DNA of 64,000 bases from JALYXV01 sp963733505 (GTDB taxonomy: Bacteria; Actinomycetota; Acidimicrobiia; Acidimicrobiales; Palsa-688), in NCBI GenBank assembly GCA_963733505.1, contig CAVTDW010000005.1, forward strand, positions 248,001 through 312,000, read 5' to 3'. Positions 33,586 to 40,992 of this stretch are shown here, piece after piece. The stretch's first letter is position 1. Each line of letters starts with the position of its first letter. A program made the position numbers and the translations under genes. The notes under the pieces are model-generated. The model saw only the letters and a list, made by a program, of their open reading frames with translations, did not search any database and had not been told where the DNA came from.

Positions 33586-33931
33586 GGAGCGCCAGATCGA
33601 GACGGCGCAATCGGCACTCTGGTTGGAGGTACCAGGAACCTGGACCCGTGTTGCGCGGAGATTCGCTGAGATCCGCAGGGCGTTCCGCCTCGCGGCTTCC
33701 CTACTCCAGTGGGTCTGCTAACCCCCCGGTCGGCTGAGTACTTCCGGGGCCGGCGGTACCACCTGCCGTGAGCTATGAGCGCTTTGGAGCGACCAAATAC
33801 TGGATGGCATGCAGCGCACAGCGTGGACGTGGCCTGCAACGGTGCAAATTGCCAACAAACTGACGGTAAGCATAAGGCTGGTGAGAGCATGTTTTTGGGC
33901 AAACGGGCATGTCGCGTAGCCCCCCTCAACG

Positions 33932-33948
33932 ATCAAGCTGATCAAGTA
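33932..33948 (+). repeat. Putative attR core: copy of pilC 3' end
   Basis: Exact 17-bp match to 13129-13145, in the same orientation, followed by G instead of A so that the pilC-type stop would be TAG. TCAACG just upstream also matches the pilC copy with a 2-base gap. A terminator-like hairpin 17 bp further on completes the look of a displaced gene end. Confidence 0.5.
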
Positions 33949-33965
33949 GCTGGATCGCGGTTGCA

Positions 33966-33986
33966 TTGCCCGGCGACGCCGGGCAA
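33966..33986 (+). terminator. Hairpin just right of the attR-like repeat
   Basis: TTGCCCGGC pairs perfectly with GCCGGGCAA around a 3-base loop. It ends 10 bp before the methyltransferase start. It may be the former terminator of pilC left behind by integration. Confidence 0.5.
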
Positions 33987-33996
33987 CGGTGGGGCC

Positions 33997-34572
33997 GTGA
34001 CCTGGGACGGCGACAGCTATCAGCGGAGATTCGACGAACTGGCCTCCCAAGGCCACGACGTCCACGGCGAGGCTGCCTTCGTACTGGCGATGACACCGTC
34101 GGCCGTGCTCGATGCCGGGTGCGGGACCGGCCGGGTGGCCATCGAACTGGCCCATCGAGGGGTCGAGGTCGTCGGTGTCGACTTCGACCCCTCGATGCTG
34201 TCCACCGCTCGGCGATTGGCCCCCGACGTGCGCTGGGTCGACTCGGACCTGGCTGGGCTGGACCTTGGTCGCACCTTCGACGTCGTGCTGATGGCGGGCA
34301 ACGTACCGTTGTTCACACCTCCTGGAACCCACGCTGCGGTCGTGGCCGGTTGCGCCCGCCACGTCGGACCTGGTGGTGCGCTCGTCTGTGGCTTCCAGCT
34401 CGATCGGGGCTACGACCTGGTCGCCTATGACGAGCACTGCCGCTTGGCGGGCCTCGAACTGGATCGCCGCTGGGCGACGTGGGATCGCCGGCCGTTCCCG
34501 GGCGACGGCAGCTACGCCGTGTCAGTTCACCGCCAGTCGCGGCCGATGGAGGACCTTCCAGGCGTGGACTGA
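33997..34572 (+). CDS. Class I SAM-dependent methyltransferase
   Basis: 191 residues from GTG 33997 (VTWDGDSYQRRFDELASQG). Motif I is AVLDAGCGTGRVAIEL, the acidic ribose ligand is in VVGVDFDPSML, motif II/III is DVVLMAGN and motif IV GPGGALVCGFQL. This is a complete Methyltransf_11/25-type fold. The ending VSVHRQ matches proteins that methylate small molecules; the substrate is unknown. It appears to be the first chromosomal gene right of the accessory block. Confidence 0.85.
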   Translation: MTWDGDSYQRRFDELASQGHDVHGEAAFVLAMTPSAVLDAGCGTGRVAIELAHRGVEVVGVDFDPSMLSTARRLAPDVRWVDSDLAGLDLGRTFDVVLMAGNVPLFTPPGTHAAVVAGCARHVGPGGALVCGFQLDRGYDLVAYDEHCRLAGLELDRRWATWDRRPFPGDGSYAVSVHRQSRPMEDLPGVD

Positions 34573-34659
34573 ACGGGAAGGCGCCTGCCCCGTGCCGTTT
34601 GCCTTCTGCGTTGCGCTTTCCTAGCGATACATGTCCGCCAGCGGTCACCTACTGCGAGA

Positions 34660-34693
34660 AAAGCGGCCTCCGCGACTGGGCGGGGGCCGCTTT
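34660..34693. terminator. Bidirectional hairpin between convergent genes
   Basis: AAAGCGGCC (34660-34668) pairs with GGCCGCTTT (34685-34693). A run at the left and TTT at the right let it work for the methyltransferase (plus) and the RDD protein (minus). Confidence 0.7.
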
Positions 34694-34704
34694 CGTTCTC
34701 AGGA

Positions 34705-35814
34705 TCAGCCGGAGACGACGACAGTCGAGAACAGCTGGTCGGCGAAGGTTTGCCGCTTGGCGTCCCACAGGGGCCAGAGGTAACCCAAGCCGAACAGCGC
34801 GGCATCGATGCCGTGGGCCAGCTGGCGCAACGCCGAGCGCCGGAACCCGATGGGGGTCAGTCCGGCCTCGTCGACGACGAAGATCCCGACCCGGTTCTTG
34901 CCGACCGTCTGGCCGGTACGGCCCTGGAGATGGCAGACCTGCCATGCGGTGAACACGATGGCGGCCACAAGCCCCACGATTGCTGCCGTGGGGCTGAAGG
35001 CCAGTGCGGCCGCGGCCGGGACGAATGCGGCCCCGTCGATCAGCGCCGCCATGGCTCGCTGCTGCCAGGTGGCGTAGGTCGTTGCGTTGGGCCGGTCCGG
35101 CCAGGGCCCGACGATGACCTCGGCGCCGGACAGCTCGTCGGGGAGATCGATGTCAAAGTCCTCGAAATCCCACGCGTCGAGCGCCGAGGCGACCGATGAC
35201 TCACCGTCGACTGGGAGGGGCTCCATGCAGTACGAGCACCACCCGGTGACAGCCAACACGGACGTCTCGCACGCCGGGCAGCGCACCACCGAGGGGGCTC
35301 GCACCGAGCGGTCCAAGGAAGCCTGGCTCCAGCCGACCCCGTCAGCCACCGGGCCCACCGCCGCCACCGGGCCTACCGACGCCATCGGGCCTACCGACGC
35401 CATCGGGCCCACCGCCGCCACCGGGCCCACCGCCGCCACCGGGCCCACCGACGCCACCGGGCCTAGCGGCGCTCCCGCCACGACCGATGCGACCTGCGGT
35501 CCCGCGGTGCCGACGGGCGGCGCTGAGGACGCTGGCGACGCCGCCACTGCCGATGCGACCCGCAGTCCCGCAGTGCCGATGGGCAGCGCGGGCAGCGGCG
35601 CGGGCAGCGCGGGTGGCGCGGGCATCAAAGGTGGCGAGGGCGACGCGGCTACCGCCACAGGGCCACCGGGCGGGGCGGCCGAAGGGGCAGCCCGCAACGG
35701 CGATGGCGCGCGGGAGGCTGCTCCCAGGGCCACGTAGCAGTTGGGGCAACGCCGGGTGCTGGCGTTCACTTCGGTGCCGCACGAGTGGCAGCGATCATTC
35801 GCGTCCAATGTCAC
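34705..35814 (-). CDS. RDD-family membrane protein with zinc-ribbon N-terminus and VGPVAA repeats
   Basis: 369 residues. The N-terminal CHSC and CPNC pairs form a zinc ribbon. A long Pro/Ala/Val linker contains about eight VGP(V/M)A(A/S) hexapeptides. A second CPAC and CSYC pair follows, then the C-terminal RDD domain (about 245-365) with ATYATWQQRAMAALIDG, a membrane hairpin and QTVGKNRVGI, GFRRSALRQLAHGID. RDD proteins are small membrane proteins, some linked to ion transport. The start is GTG 35814 or TTG six bases on; AAAAGGGAG precedes both. A stem-loop terminator lies 3'. Confidence 0.8.
   Translation of the reverse strand: MTLDANDRCHSCGTEVNASTRRCPNCYVALGAASRAPSPLRAAPSAAPPGGPVAVAASPSPPLMPAPPALPAPLPALPIGTAGLRVASAVAASPASSAPPVGTAGPQVASVVAGAPLGPVASVGPVAAVGPVAAVGPMASVGPMASVGPVAAVGPVADGVGWSQASLDRSVRAPSVVRCPACETSVLAVTGWCSYCMEPLPVDGESSVASALDAWDFEDFDIDLPDELSGAEVIVGPWPDRPNATTYATWQQRAMAALIDGAAFVPAAAALAFSPTAAIVGLVAAIVFTAWQVCHLQGRTGQTVGKNRVGIFVVDEAGLTPIGFRRSALRQLAHGIDAALFGLGYLWPLWDAKRQTFADQLFSTVVVSG
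35345..35465. repeat. 18-bp tandem repeats coding VGP(V/M)A(A/S)
   Basis: Seven to eight copies of an 18-bp unit (CACCGCCGCCACCGGGCC and a variant with CGACGCCATCGGGCC) in the RDD gene linker. Two unit types alternate in blocks, which suggests recent duplication within the array. Copy number is likely to vary between strains. Confidence 0.85.
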
Positions 35815-35889
35815 TCCCTTTTGCCTCGGAGTTCTATTCAGGTATTTCGACCGGCCCCGCCGATAGCTGAAGTCCCGCGGCCGCTCGGA

Positions 35890-36234
35890 TCAGGACCGAA
35901 ACCGATCGTCGTCGTCGCCCGGATCGGGCCGAAAGGCCCGCTCCTCGAGACCGTCCCAGTCGACCGGCGAGGTGTCGACGACCCACGCACCCGCGAAGCG
36001 GACTACGACGTAGTCGTCATCGTCGGCTGCCAGGACCAGGCCGAGGGCCTCGGGTTCGTCGGCCAGGAGGGACAGAAGGTTGGTCCGGTCGTCCCAGAAC
36101 GGATCGACGCAGGCGTCGGCGATCAACTCGTCGATGTCTTCGAGAGGCCGGGCGTTGAACAGGTCGGCGTACTCCTGGGCGACTCGCAGCAGCTCGTCTG
36201 GCCGGGTGACCGACGTGGGCTCGATCGGGGGCAT
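35890..36234 (-). CDS. Small acidic hypothetical protein
   Basis: 114 residues from ATG (first base 36234), preceded by AAGGAGGAG. The sequence TRPDELLRVAQEYADLFNA, then DIDELIADACVDPFWDD, is helical and acidic, followed by beta-like YVVVRFAGAWVVDTSPVDW and a polyacidic end (DPGDDDDRF). No family recognised. It lies 72 bp after the NuoF-like gene on the same strand, so it is probably co-transcribed. Confidence 0.65.
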   Translation of the reverse strand: MPPIEPTSVTRPDELLRVAQEYADLFNARPLEDIDELIADACVDPFWDDRTNLLSLLADEPEALGLVLAADDDDYVVVRFAGAWVVDTSPVDWDGLEERAFRPDPGDDDDRFRS

Positions 36235-36306
36235 GGGACTCCTCCTTGCAAGGTGGTGGGCACGTTCAACCGGACCTATGCCGCGCCGTGCCCGCCCCAC
36301 GGAGGT

Positions 36307-37758
36307 TCAGTCGCCGCGGCCCGGCTGGTCTGTATAGGTCCAGTCGGGCTGCTTGAGGCGCTGGCGGGCATCGAAGATGGCCTCGCCATCGACGATGTCC
36401 ACGATCTTCGGGACCGCCAGATCGTGGCGGCCGGTGCACGGGCGCCCCTCGAGATGATCGGCGAACTCCTCGGGGAAGGACCGGAGGAAACTCGAGATCA
36501 GCGCTCGCTCCTCGACTGGGAGGGCGCAGCGGTTTCCGTCGGTCACCGTCCGGAGACGCTCGCTGATGGTGAGGATGTCGCGGTCGTCGGCCCGCAACTC
36601 GAGCAGGCGCGCCAGGTAGGCCGTGATCTCGCCCGTCCCGAACTTGCACGCCGGACACTGGCCGCACGACTCGACGTAGAGGAAGCGCGACAGTCCATAG
36701 GCGACATCGACCATGCAAGCCGACTCGTCGTAGACCATGAGGCCCACCGAACCCAGACCCGACCCGATCCTCGCCATGTCCTCGTAGGACAGACGCGTCG
36801 CCAACTCGTCGGAGGTGACGACCGCGTTGGACACCCCCGAGAGCACCGCCTTCACCCGGTGGCCGGCCCTCGGGCCGCCGCCTATCTCATCGAGGGCCGC
36901 GTCGAGGGGCGTTCCCAGCTCGATCTCGGCGACGCCGGCGTGGACCACGTCGCCCACCACGGTGCAGATCACGTGTCCCGGGGAGTCAGCGGTTCCCATC
37001 GAGCGGTGCCACTCGGCTCCTCGGGTCAGAATCGGGGCGATGTTGGCGAGCGTCTCGACGTTGTTGACCAGCGTTGGGTTGGCCTCGGCCTGGCCCGCCG
37101 CGTCGGGGTCTAGCCCCCCGAGCGACGCTTCTGGGTCGGGCGGGGTCATTTCCCATCCCATTTGAGGCATCACGGCGAAGAGCCCCCGCTCCCACGGTTG
37201 CAGGAGTCGAGGAAGGGGCGCCTTGCCCTCGATCACCTCGAGCATGGCCTTCTCTTCTCCATAGAGGTACTCGTCGGGCCCTTCCACGATGGTGATCGTG
37301 AGGTCGCCGGTGAGGCCCGCTGTCTCCATCTCGGCGACCGCCTTGGTGACGTTGGCGACCTCTCGCTCGAATTTGGCCTTGAGGCACAGAAATGCCTCAC
37401 GGGCGCCGATCGTGAGCGCCGCCACCGCCATCCCCTCGATCACCTGATAGGGGTTGTACCGAAGCAGGGTGCGGTCCTTGAAGGTGCCGGGCTCGCCCTC
37501 GGCGGCGTTGCACACGACGTACTTGGTCGTCCCGGTGGCGTTGTAGAGGGAGTCCCACTTGCGGCCGGTGCGAAAGCCCGCGCCTCCTCGGCCCCGCAAG
37601 CCTGACAGCGAGATCTCCTGGATCGTTTGCTCCGGTCCCAGCTCCTGCGCCCGAGCCAGGCCGAGGCCGCCACCGAATGCCCGGTAGTCGTCCAAAGAGG
37701 ACAGAGGGGACGACGGAAGAAGGAATGGGTCAGAAGGCACAGGCTCACCGTATGACAC
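36307..37758 (-). CDS. nuoF: NuoF-like NADH:acceptor oxidoreductase subunit, unlinked
   Basis: 483 residues. FMN/NADH site GLRGRGGAGFRTGRKW (near 55), NAAEGEPGTFKDR, the SLBB-like middle with LVNNVETLANI, and the 4Fe-4S ligands CGQCPACKFG plus a later Cys in NRCALP. This is the 51-kDa NADH-binding subunit of complex I or of NAD-linked hydrogenase or formate dehydrogenase. No nuoE, nuoG or other subunit lies next to it, so its partner is unknown. The start is taken as GTG (first base 37758); TTG 37767 is possible. It is divergent from the first pilin module. Confidence 0.82.
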   Translation of the reverse strand: MSYGEPVPSDPFLLPSSPLSSLDDYRAFGGGLGLARAQELGPEQTIQEISLSGLRGRGGAGFRTGRKWDSLYNATGTTKYVVCNAAEGEPGTFKDRTLLRYNPYQVIEGMAVAALTIGAREAFLCLKAKFEREVANVTKAVAEMETAGLTGDLTITIVEGPDEYLYGEEKAMLEVIEGKAPLPRLLQPWERGLFAVMPQMGWEMTPPDPEASLGGLDPDAAGQAEANPTLVNNVETLANIAPILTRGAEWHRSMGTADSPGHVICTVVGDVVHAGVAEIELGTPLDAALDEIGGGPRAGHRVKAVLSGVSNAVVTSDELATRLSYEDMARIGSGLGSVGLMVYDESACMVDVAYGLSRFLYVESCGQCPACKFGTGEITAYLARLLELRADDRDILTISERLRTVTDGNRCALPVEERALISSFLRSFPEEFADHLEGRPCTGRHDLAVPKIVDIVDGEAIFDARQRLKQPDWTYTDQPGRGD

Positions 37759-37773
37759 CAATGACAAAAGTGC

Positions 37774-37800
37774 TCAAGTCGCACACTCAGGTGCCGTTAA
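37774..37800 (+). promoter_or_regulatory. Sigma-28/WhiG-like promoter of pilin module 1
   Basis: TCAAGTCG, 11 bases, then GCCGTTAA closely follow the TAAAGTTT-N11-GCCGATAA form used by FliA/WhiG sigma factors. Equivalent but weaker boxes occur at the same distance from riboswitches 2 and 3. The transcript would start just before the aptamer. Confidence 0.45.
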
Positions 37801-37810
37801 CAGAAGAGCG

Positions 37811-37910
37811 AGCAGTGCTCTTGACAAAGGCAAACCCGCCGTGAGGCGGGGACGCAAAGCTACGGAACCCTCCGTCAACGGCGACGGGTGGTGAGCCGAG
37901 CTGCCTCGAG
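37811..37910 (+). ncRNA. Cyclic-di-GMP-I (GEMM) riboswitch 1
   Basis: The aptamer core has GGCAAACC, a stem CCCGCC/GGCGGG capped by the GNRA loop GTGA, then GGGACGCAAAGC and TACGG, and the 3' part GGTGAGCCGAGCTGCC. These match the GEMM-I consensus seen in the Vc2 aptamer (GGCAAACC, GNRA loop, GGGACGCAAAGCC). It lies about 95 bp upstream of the first pilin gene. It should sense c-di-GMP and control expression of that pilin. The direction of control is not clear because no T-run terminator was seen. Confidence 0.9.
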
Positions 37911-38004
37911 GACTCGGCCTCCAGCGTGGGGGGAAGGGGCCCTTTGGCATCGAAACAAGCGGGGCTCGCACCCACCAGCCAACCCCAAGGGAGATTCAAA
38001 CCAA

Positions 38005-38550
38005 ATGCTCACCGCACTACGTCAGCGGCTTGATCGGGATGACGAAGAGGGTTTCACCCTCATCGAGCTCATGGTCGTCGTTCTGATCATCGGCATCTTG
38101 CTGGCCATCGCTATCCCGACCTTCCTGGGAGCCCGCGACCGGGCCAACAACCGGTCCGCCCAGTCCAACCTGCGCAACGCCCTCACCGCCGAGAAGGTGC
38201 TGTACACCGACAGCCAGGTCTACACCGCAACGGGCGCCGCGGCTGGAATCTCCAGCCTGACGGCCGTCGAGCCCTCCCTGACGTGGAACGCGGCCGTTTC
38301 GAGCACCAGCGCTCGTCAGGTTGTGGCGACCACGTTCGGGTCTCCGGCCACCACGGTCGTGCTCTATGACAAGTCGGCCACCGGCGCATGCTGGTACATC
38401 GGCGATGTCTCCGCCCCGGCCACCAACCCCGGTACCTTCTATATGAAGGACACCGCGTGCGCCGCGGCGACCGACCCCACGTCCGCCACCGTCACCGCCG
38501 GCAGCACGACCTCGTCGGTGGGCAACGCCGTCTGGGCGTCGGCCTTCTAA
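38005..38550 (+). CDS. pilA: Type IV pilin, copy 1
   Basis: 181 residues. A short basic/acidic leader (MLTALRQRLDRDDEEG) precedes the class III prepilin cleavage site G|FTLIELMVVVLIIGILLAI, with glutamate 5. The N-terminal helix continues IPTFLGARDRANNRSAQSNL. The globular part has two cysteines that could form the D-region disulfide (GACWYIG and DTACAA). It is cleaved by the neighbouring prepilin peptidase and assembled by PilB/PilC. It is very similar to copies 2 and 3. Its 5' leader has a c-di-GMP riboswitch. Confidence 0.95.
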   Translation: MLTALRQRLDRDDEEGFTLIELMVVVLIIGILLAIAIPTFLGARDRANNRSAQSNLRNALTAEKVLYTDSQVYTATGAAAGISSLTAVEPSLTWNAAVSSTSARQVVATTFGSPATTVVLYDKSATGACWYIGDVSAPATNPGTFYMKDTACAAATDPTSATVTAGSTTSSVGNAVWASAF

Positions 38551-38603
38551 CCACCGACCAGAGGTCACGGCCCATCCCCCTCCGAGCCCTGGCCTTACGC
38601 CTG

Positions 38604-38633
38604 GCGGCCCACCGGCAACAGCCGGTGGGCCGC
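38604..38633 (+). terminator. Hairpin after pilin 1
   Basis: GCGGCCCACCGG (38604-38615) pairs perfectly with 38622-38633. No T run follows. A near-identical stem follows pilin 3. It may attenuate rather than fully stop transcription into pilD. Confidence 0.6.
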
Positions 38634-38688
38634 TGGCGCGTTGGCGGCCTCGTTTCTCGAACTAACCTGCGCCGCCGGTGGTGACCGA

Positions 38689-39462
38689 GTGACTCTGTTC
38701 TTGGCGGTGGCCTGCGGCCTGATCGGTTTGGCCGTCGGCTCGTTTCTCAACGTCGTGATCTATCGGGTGCCCCGAAAGGAGTCGGTGGTCCGCCCCCGCT
38801 CCGCGTGTCCGTCGTGCGGGACGCCGATCGCCAACCGGGACAACATTCCCGTGGTGTCCTGGGTGCTCCTTCGAGGTCGCTGCCGGGCCTGCCGCCAACC
38901 GATCTCCCCCCGGTACCCCCTGGTGGAGCTCGGCACGGCGCTGCTTCTTGCGGGCGCCGCCCTGCGCTTCGGGCTGGATTGGTCCCTTCCCGCCTTCTTG
39001 GTCTTCCTGGCCGGCCTCTTGGCGCTGGGCTTCACCGATCTGGAGCACTTTCTGCTCCCCGTGCGGATCGTGTATCCCGTCCTGGCCATGGTCGCGGCCC
39101 TGCTGGTGCTGGCGGCGGCAGCAACGGGGGAATGGAGCCGGTTGGCCGTTGCGGTCGCCACCGGTGTGGTAGCCGCAGCCCTCTTCTACGCCATTCACTA
39201 TGTGTACCCGAGGGGGATGGGGTTCGGCGACGTCCGCTTGGCGGGCATCATCGGACTGGCCTTGGGCTGGCTCGGCGCTGGAATCGCGCTGCTTGGGTTC
39301 TTCCTCGGGTTCCTGCTGGGCGCGGTCGTCGGTGTCGCGCTCATCCTCGCGAAGCGAATTGATCCGAAATCACACATTCCATTCGGCGTCTTCCTCGCCC
39401 TTGGGGCTTTTGTTGCGGTCTTCGCGGGGCATCCCCTGGTGAATTTGTACCTATCGCACTGA
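38689..39462 (+). CDS. pilD: Prepilin peptidase/N-methyltransferase
   Basis: 257 residues from GTG 38689 (VTLFLAVACGLIG). Cytoplasmic zinc loop CPSCGTPIANRDNIP, then CRACRQPI. Aspartic protease residues are in FTDLEHFLLP and the GxGD-type GMGFGDVRLAG, between seven or so membrane helices. It cleaves the pilin leader and methylates the new N-terminal Phe. Lying between pilin 1 and pilin 2, it serves all three pilins and possibly other prepilins. The open frame extends 16 codons upstream, but nothing supports that start. Confidence 0.92.
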   Translation: MTLFLAVACGLIGLAVGSFLNVVIYRVPRKESVVRPRSACPSCGTPIANRDNIPVVSWVLLRGRCRACRQPISPRYPLVELGTALLLAGAALRFGLDWSLPAFLVFLAGLLALGFTDLEHFLLPVRIVYPVLAMVAALLVLAAAATGEWSRLAVAVATGVVAAALFYAIHYVYPRGMGFGDVRLAGIIGLALGWLGAGIALLGFFLGFLLGAVVGVALILAKRIDPKSHIPFGVFLALGAFVAVFAGHPLVNLYLSH

Positions 39463-39492
39463 CCCTCGCAATGTCGAAAGCGGAAACCGGCT

Positions 39493-39519
39493 TCATGTGA
39501 GGGGCCCACGGGCCGTTGC
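39493..39519 (+). promoter_or_regulatory. Sigma-28-like promoter of pilin module 2 (weaker)
   Basis: TCATGTGA, 11 bases, GCCGTTGC, at exactly the same distance from GAGCAGTGCTC as in module 1. Two of eight bases differ from the -10 consensus. Confidence 0.35.
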
Positions 39520-39529
39520 CTGGGTTGCG

Positions 39530-39630
39530 AGCAGTGCTCTTGACAAATGGCAAACCGGTCGTAAGACCGGGACGCAAAGCCACGGGACCTTCGGTCAATG
39601 ACGCCCGGTGGTCAGCCGAGCTGCCTTGAG
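39530..39630 (+). ncRNA. Cyclic-di-GMP-I (GEMM) riboswitch 2
   Basis: TGGCAAACC, stem CCGGTC/GACCGG with GNRA loop GTAA, GGGACGCAAAGCC, ACGGGACC, then GGTGGTCAGCCGAGCTGCC. The P1b stem differs from copy 1 by paired changes that keep base pairing, evidence that the RNA fold is under selection. It lies 98 bp upstream of pilin 2. A hairpin CGAGCCCG (39654-39661)/CGGGCTCG (39675-39682) follows and may be part of the expression platform. Confidence 0.92.
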
Positions 39631-39727
39631 GACTCGATCTCCAGCGAGCTGGACGAGCCCGACCGGTCGCCAAGCGGGCTCGCATGCCAGTCATTCCACA
39701 ACAGCTCAAGAAAAGGGAGATCCAACA

Positions 39728-40273
39728 ATGTTCACCGAAATCCGTGCACGTCGGGAACGGGACGACGAAGAGGGTTTCACCCTCATCGAGCTCATGGTCG
39801 TCGTGTTGATCATCGGCATCCTGCTGGCGATCGCCATCCCGACGTTCCTGGGGGCTCGTGACCGGGCCAACAACCGGTCGGCCCAGTCCAACCTGCGCAA
39901 CGCCCTGACCGCTGAGAAGACGCTGTACACCGACAGCCAGATCTACACCGGAACGGGTGCGGCGGCCGGAATCTCGAGCCTCAGCGCCGTCGAGCCTTCC
40001 CTCACCTGGAATGGCGCCGTTTCGAGCACGAGCGCTCGTCAGGTCGTGGCCACCACGTTCGGGGCGCCGGCCACCACGGTTGTCGTGTTCGACAAGTCGG
40101 CCACGGGCGCCTGCTGGTACCTGGGCGACGTGTCGGCTCCTGGGGCCAACCCGGGCACGTACTACATGAAGGACACCGCCTGCGCCGCCCCGTCCGATCC
40201 GGGTGGAGCGACTGTCACTGCCGGTAGCACCACCTCGAGCGTCGCCAACGCCGCTTGGGCGTCGGCCTTCTAG
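39728..40273 (+). CDS. pilA: Type IV pilin, copy 2
   Basis: 181 residues. Leader MFTEIRARRERDDEEG, cleavage G|FTLIELMVVV, same helix and globular fold as copy 1 and the same cysteine pair. An AAAAGGGAGA site precedes ATG 39728. The differences from copy 1 are scattered conservative changes in the globular part, while the first 50 mature residues are identical, as expected for filament packing. Either copy may be the major pilin. Confidence 0.95.
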   Translation: MFTEIRARRERDDEEGFTLIELMVVVLIIGILLAIAIPTFLGARDRANNRSAQSNLRNALTAEKTLYTDSQIYTGTGAAAGISSLSAVEPSLTWNGAVSSTSARQVVATTFGAPATTVVVFDKSATGACWYLGDVSAPGANPGTYYMKDTACAAPSDPGGATVTAGSTTSSVANAAWASAF

Positions 40274-40303
40274 GAACCCCTGAGACAACTGCTCCCGTTG
40301 CCC

Positions 40304-40333
40304 GGGCCGTTCCGAACCACTTCGGAACGGCCC
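40304..40333 (+). terminator. Terminator hairpin 1 after pilin 2
   Basis: GGGCCGTTCCGAA (40304-40316) and its perfect complement (40321-40333) around CCAC. It is the first of two hairpins in series. Confidence 0.7.
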
Positions 40334-40343
40334 GAGCGCCACC

Positions 40344-40380
40344 CGACAGCCCACTGGCGCAAGTCGCCGGTGGGCTGTCG
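40344..40380 (+). terminator. Terminator hairpin 2 after pilin 2
   Basis: CGACAGCCCAC (40344-40354) pairs with GTGGGCTGTCG (40370-40380); the loop holds a further small stem. Two hairpins in a row suggest strong insulation of module 3 from module 2. Confidence 0.65.
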
Positions 40381-40756
40381 GCGCGTTACCACTCGAACCA
40401 GCACCCGACCCCGCCCTGTCGCCCGCCCCGGCTCCGACAGCCCGTTGCTGCAGCACCAGACCGAACCCCAGCTCGGCGTATCTTCGTCGGTGTCGGTCGG
40501 GAGCTCCGGCGGTGTGCTCCAGCGGCGTGCTCGGGACGTGCCCGTGAGCCGGCCGTACGTCGGCGGCACGTCGGCGGACACGTCCGGGCCTCGTGAGCCT
40601 GTTGACCTTTGCGGAGAATTGACCGGAATCGCGCAGACACTTCGGCCCCCTGCTCACGCTTGGGGCCTTTGTCGCGTTGCCTACCGGCCCTTCCGCGTGG
40701 ATTTCCGTTATTCGCCGGTGCGTCAAAGCCTTCACTGTCGAAAGTAGAAACTGTCT

Positions 40757-40783
40757 TTATGCGGGAGCCACCGAGGACGTTCC
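40757..40783 (+). promoter_or_regulatory. Sigma-28-like promoter of pilin module 3 (weakest)
   Basis: TTATGCGG, 11 bases, GACGTTCC, aligned with the boxes of modules 1 and 2. It keeps the spacing but only part of the consensus, so it may be weak or use another sigma factor. Confidence 0.25.
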
Positions 40784-40793
40784 ATGGGTTGCG

Positions 40794-40895
40794 AGCAGAT
40801 GCTCTTGACAAATGGCAAACCGGTCGTGAGACCGGGACGCAAAGCCACGGGACCCTCGGTCGATGACGACCGGTGGTCAGCCGAGCTGCCTTGAG
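40794..40895 (+). ncRNA. Cyclic-di-GMP-I (GEMM) riboswitch 3
   Basis: TGGCAAACC, stem CCGGTC/GACCGG with GNRA loop GTGA, GGGACGCAAAGCC, ACGGGACC and GGTGGTCAGCCGAGCTGCC. It is almost identical to copy 2 in the core and in the downstream CGAGCCC/GGGCTCG hairpin. It lies about 98 bp upstream of pilin 3. Confidence 0.92.
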
Positions 40896-40992
40896 GACTC
40901 GATCTCCAGCGAGCTGGACGAGCCCAACTGGCACGCCAAGCGGGCTCGCATGTCACTCACTCCACAACAGCTGAAGAAAAGGGAGATCCACA

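Larger units (their letters stand above)
33586..33996. other. 411-bp gap holding the right-hand attachment-like repeat
   Basis: No gene recognised. It contains the 17-bp copy of the pilC 3' end (33932-33948) and a hairpin (33966-33986), and so appears to include the right junction of the accessory block. Confidence 0.5.
40274..40756. other. Intergenic stretch after pilin 2, no gene
   Basis: Holds two strong hairpins (listed separately) and, at its right end, a block (about 40733-40765) similar to 39472-39505 upstream of module 2, showing that promoter and riboswitch were duplicated together. No coding frame recognised. Confidence 0.6.

Noticed and set aside
33820..33925. Fourth c-di-GMP riboswitch (GGGCAAACGGG at about 33897)
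   Set aside because: The following GACGCAAAGC and GNRA-capped stem are absent.
37821..37826. TTGACA at the start of each GEMM aptamer (also 39540 and 40805) as a -35 box
   Set aside because: It is conserved with the aptamer, has no -10 at the right spacing, and lies downstream of better placed promoter boxes.
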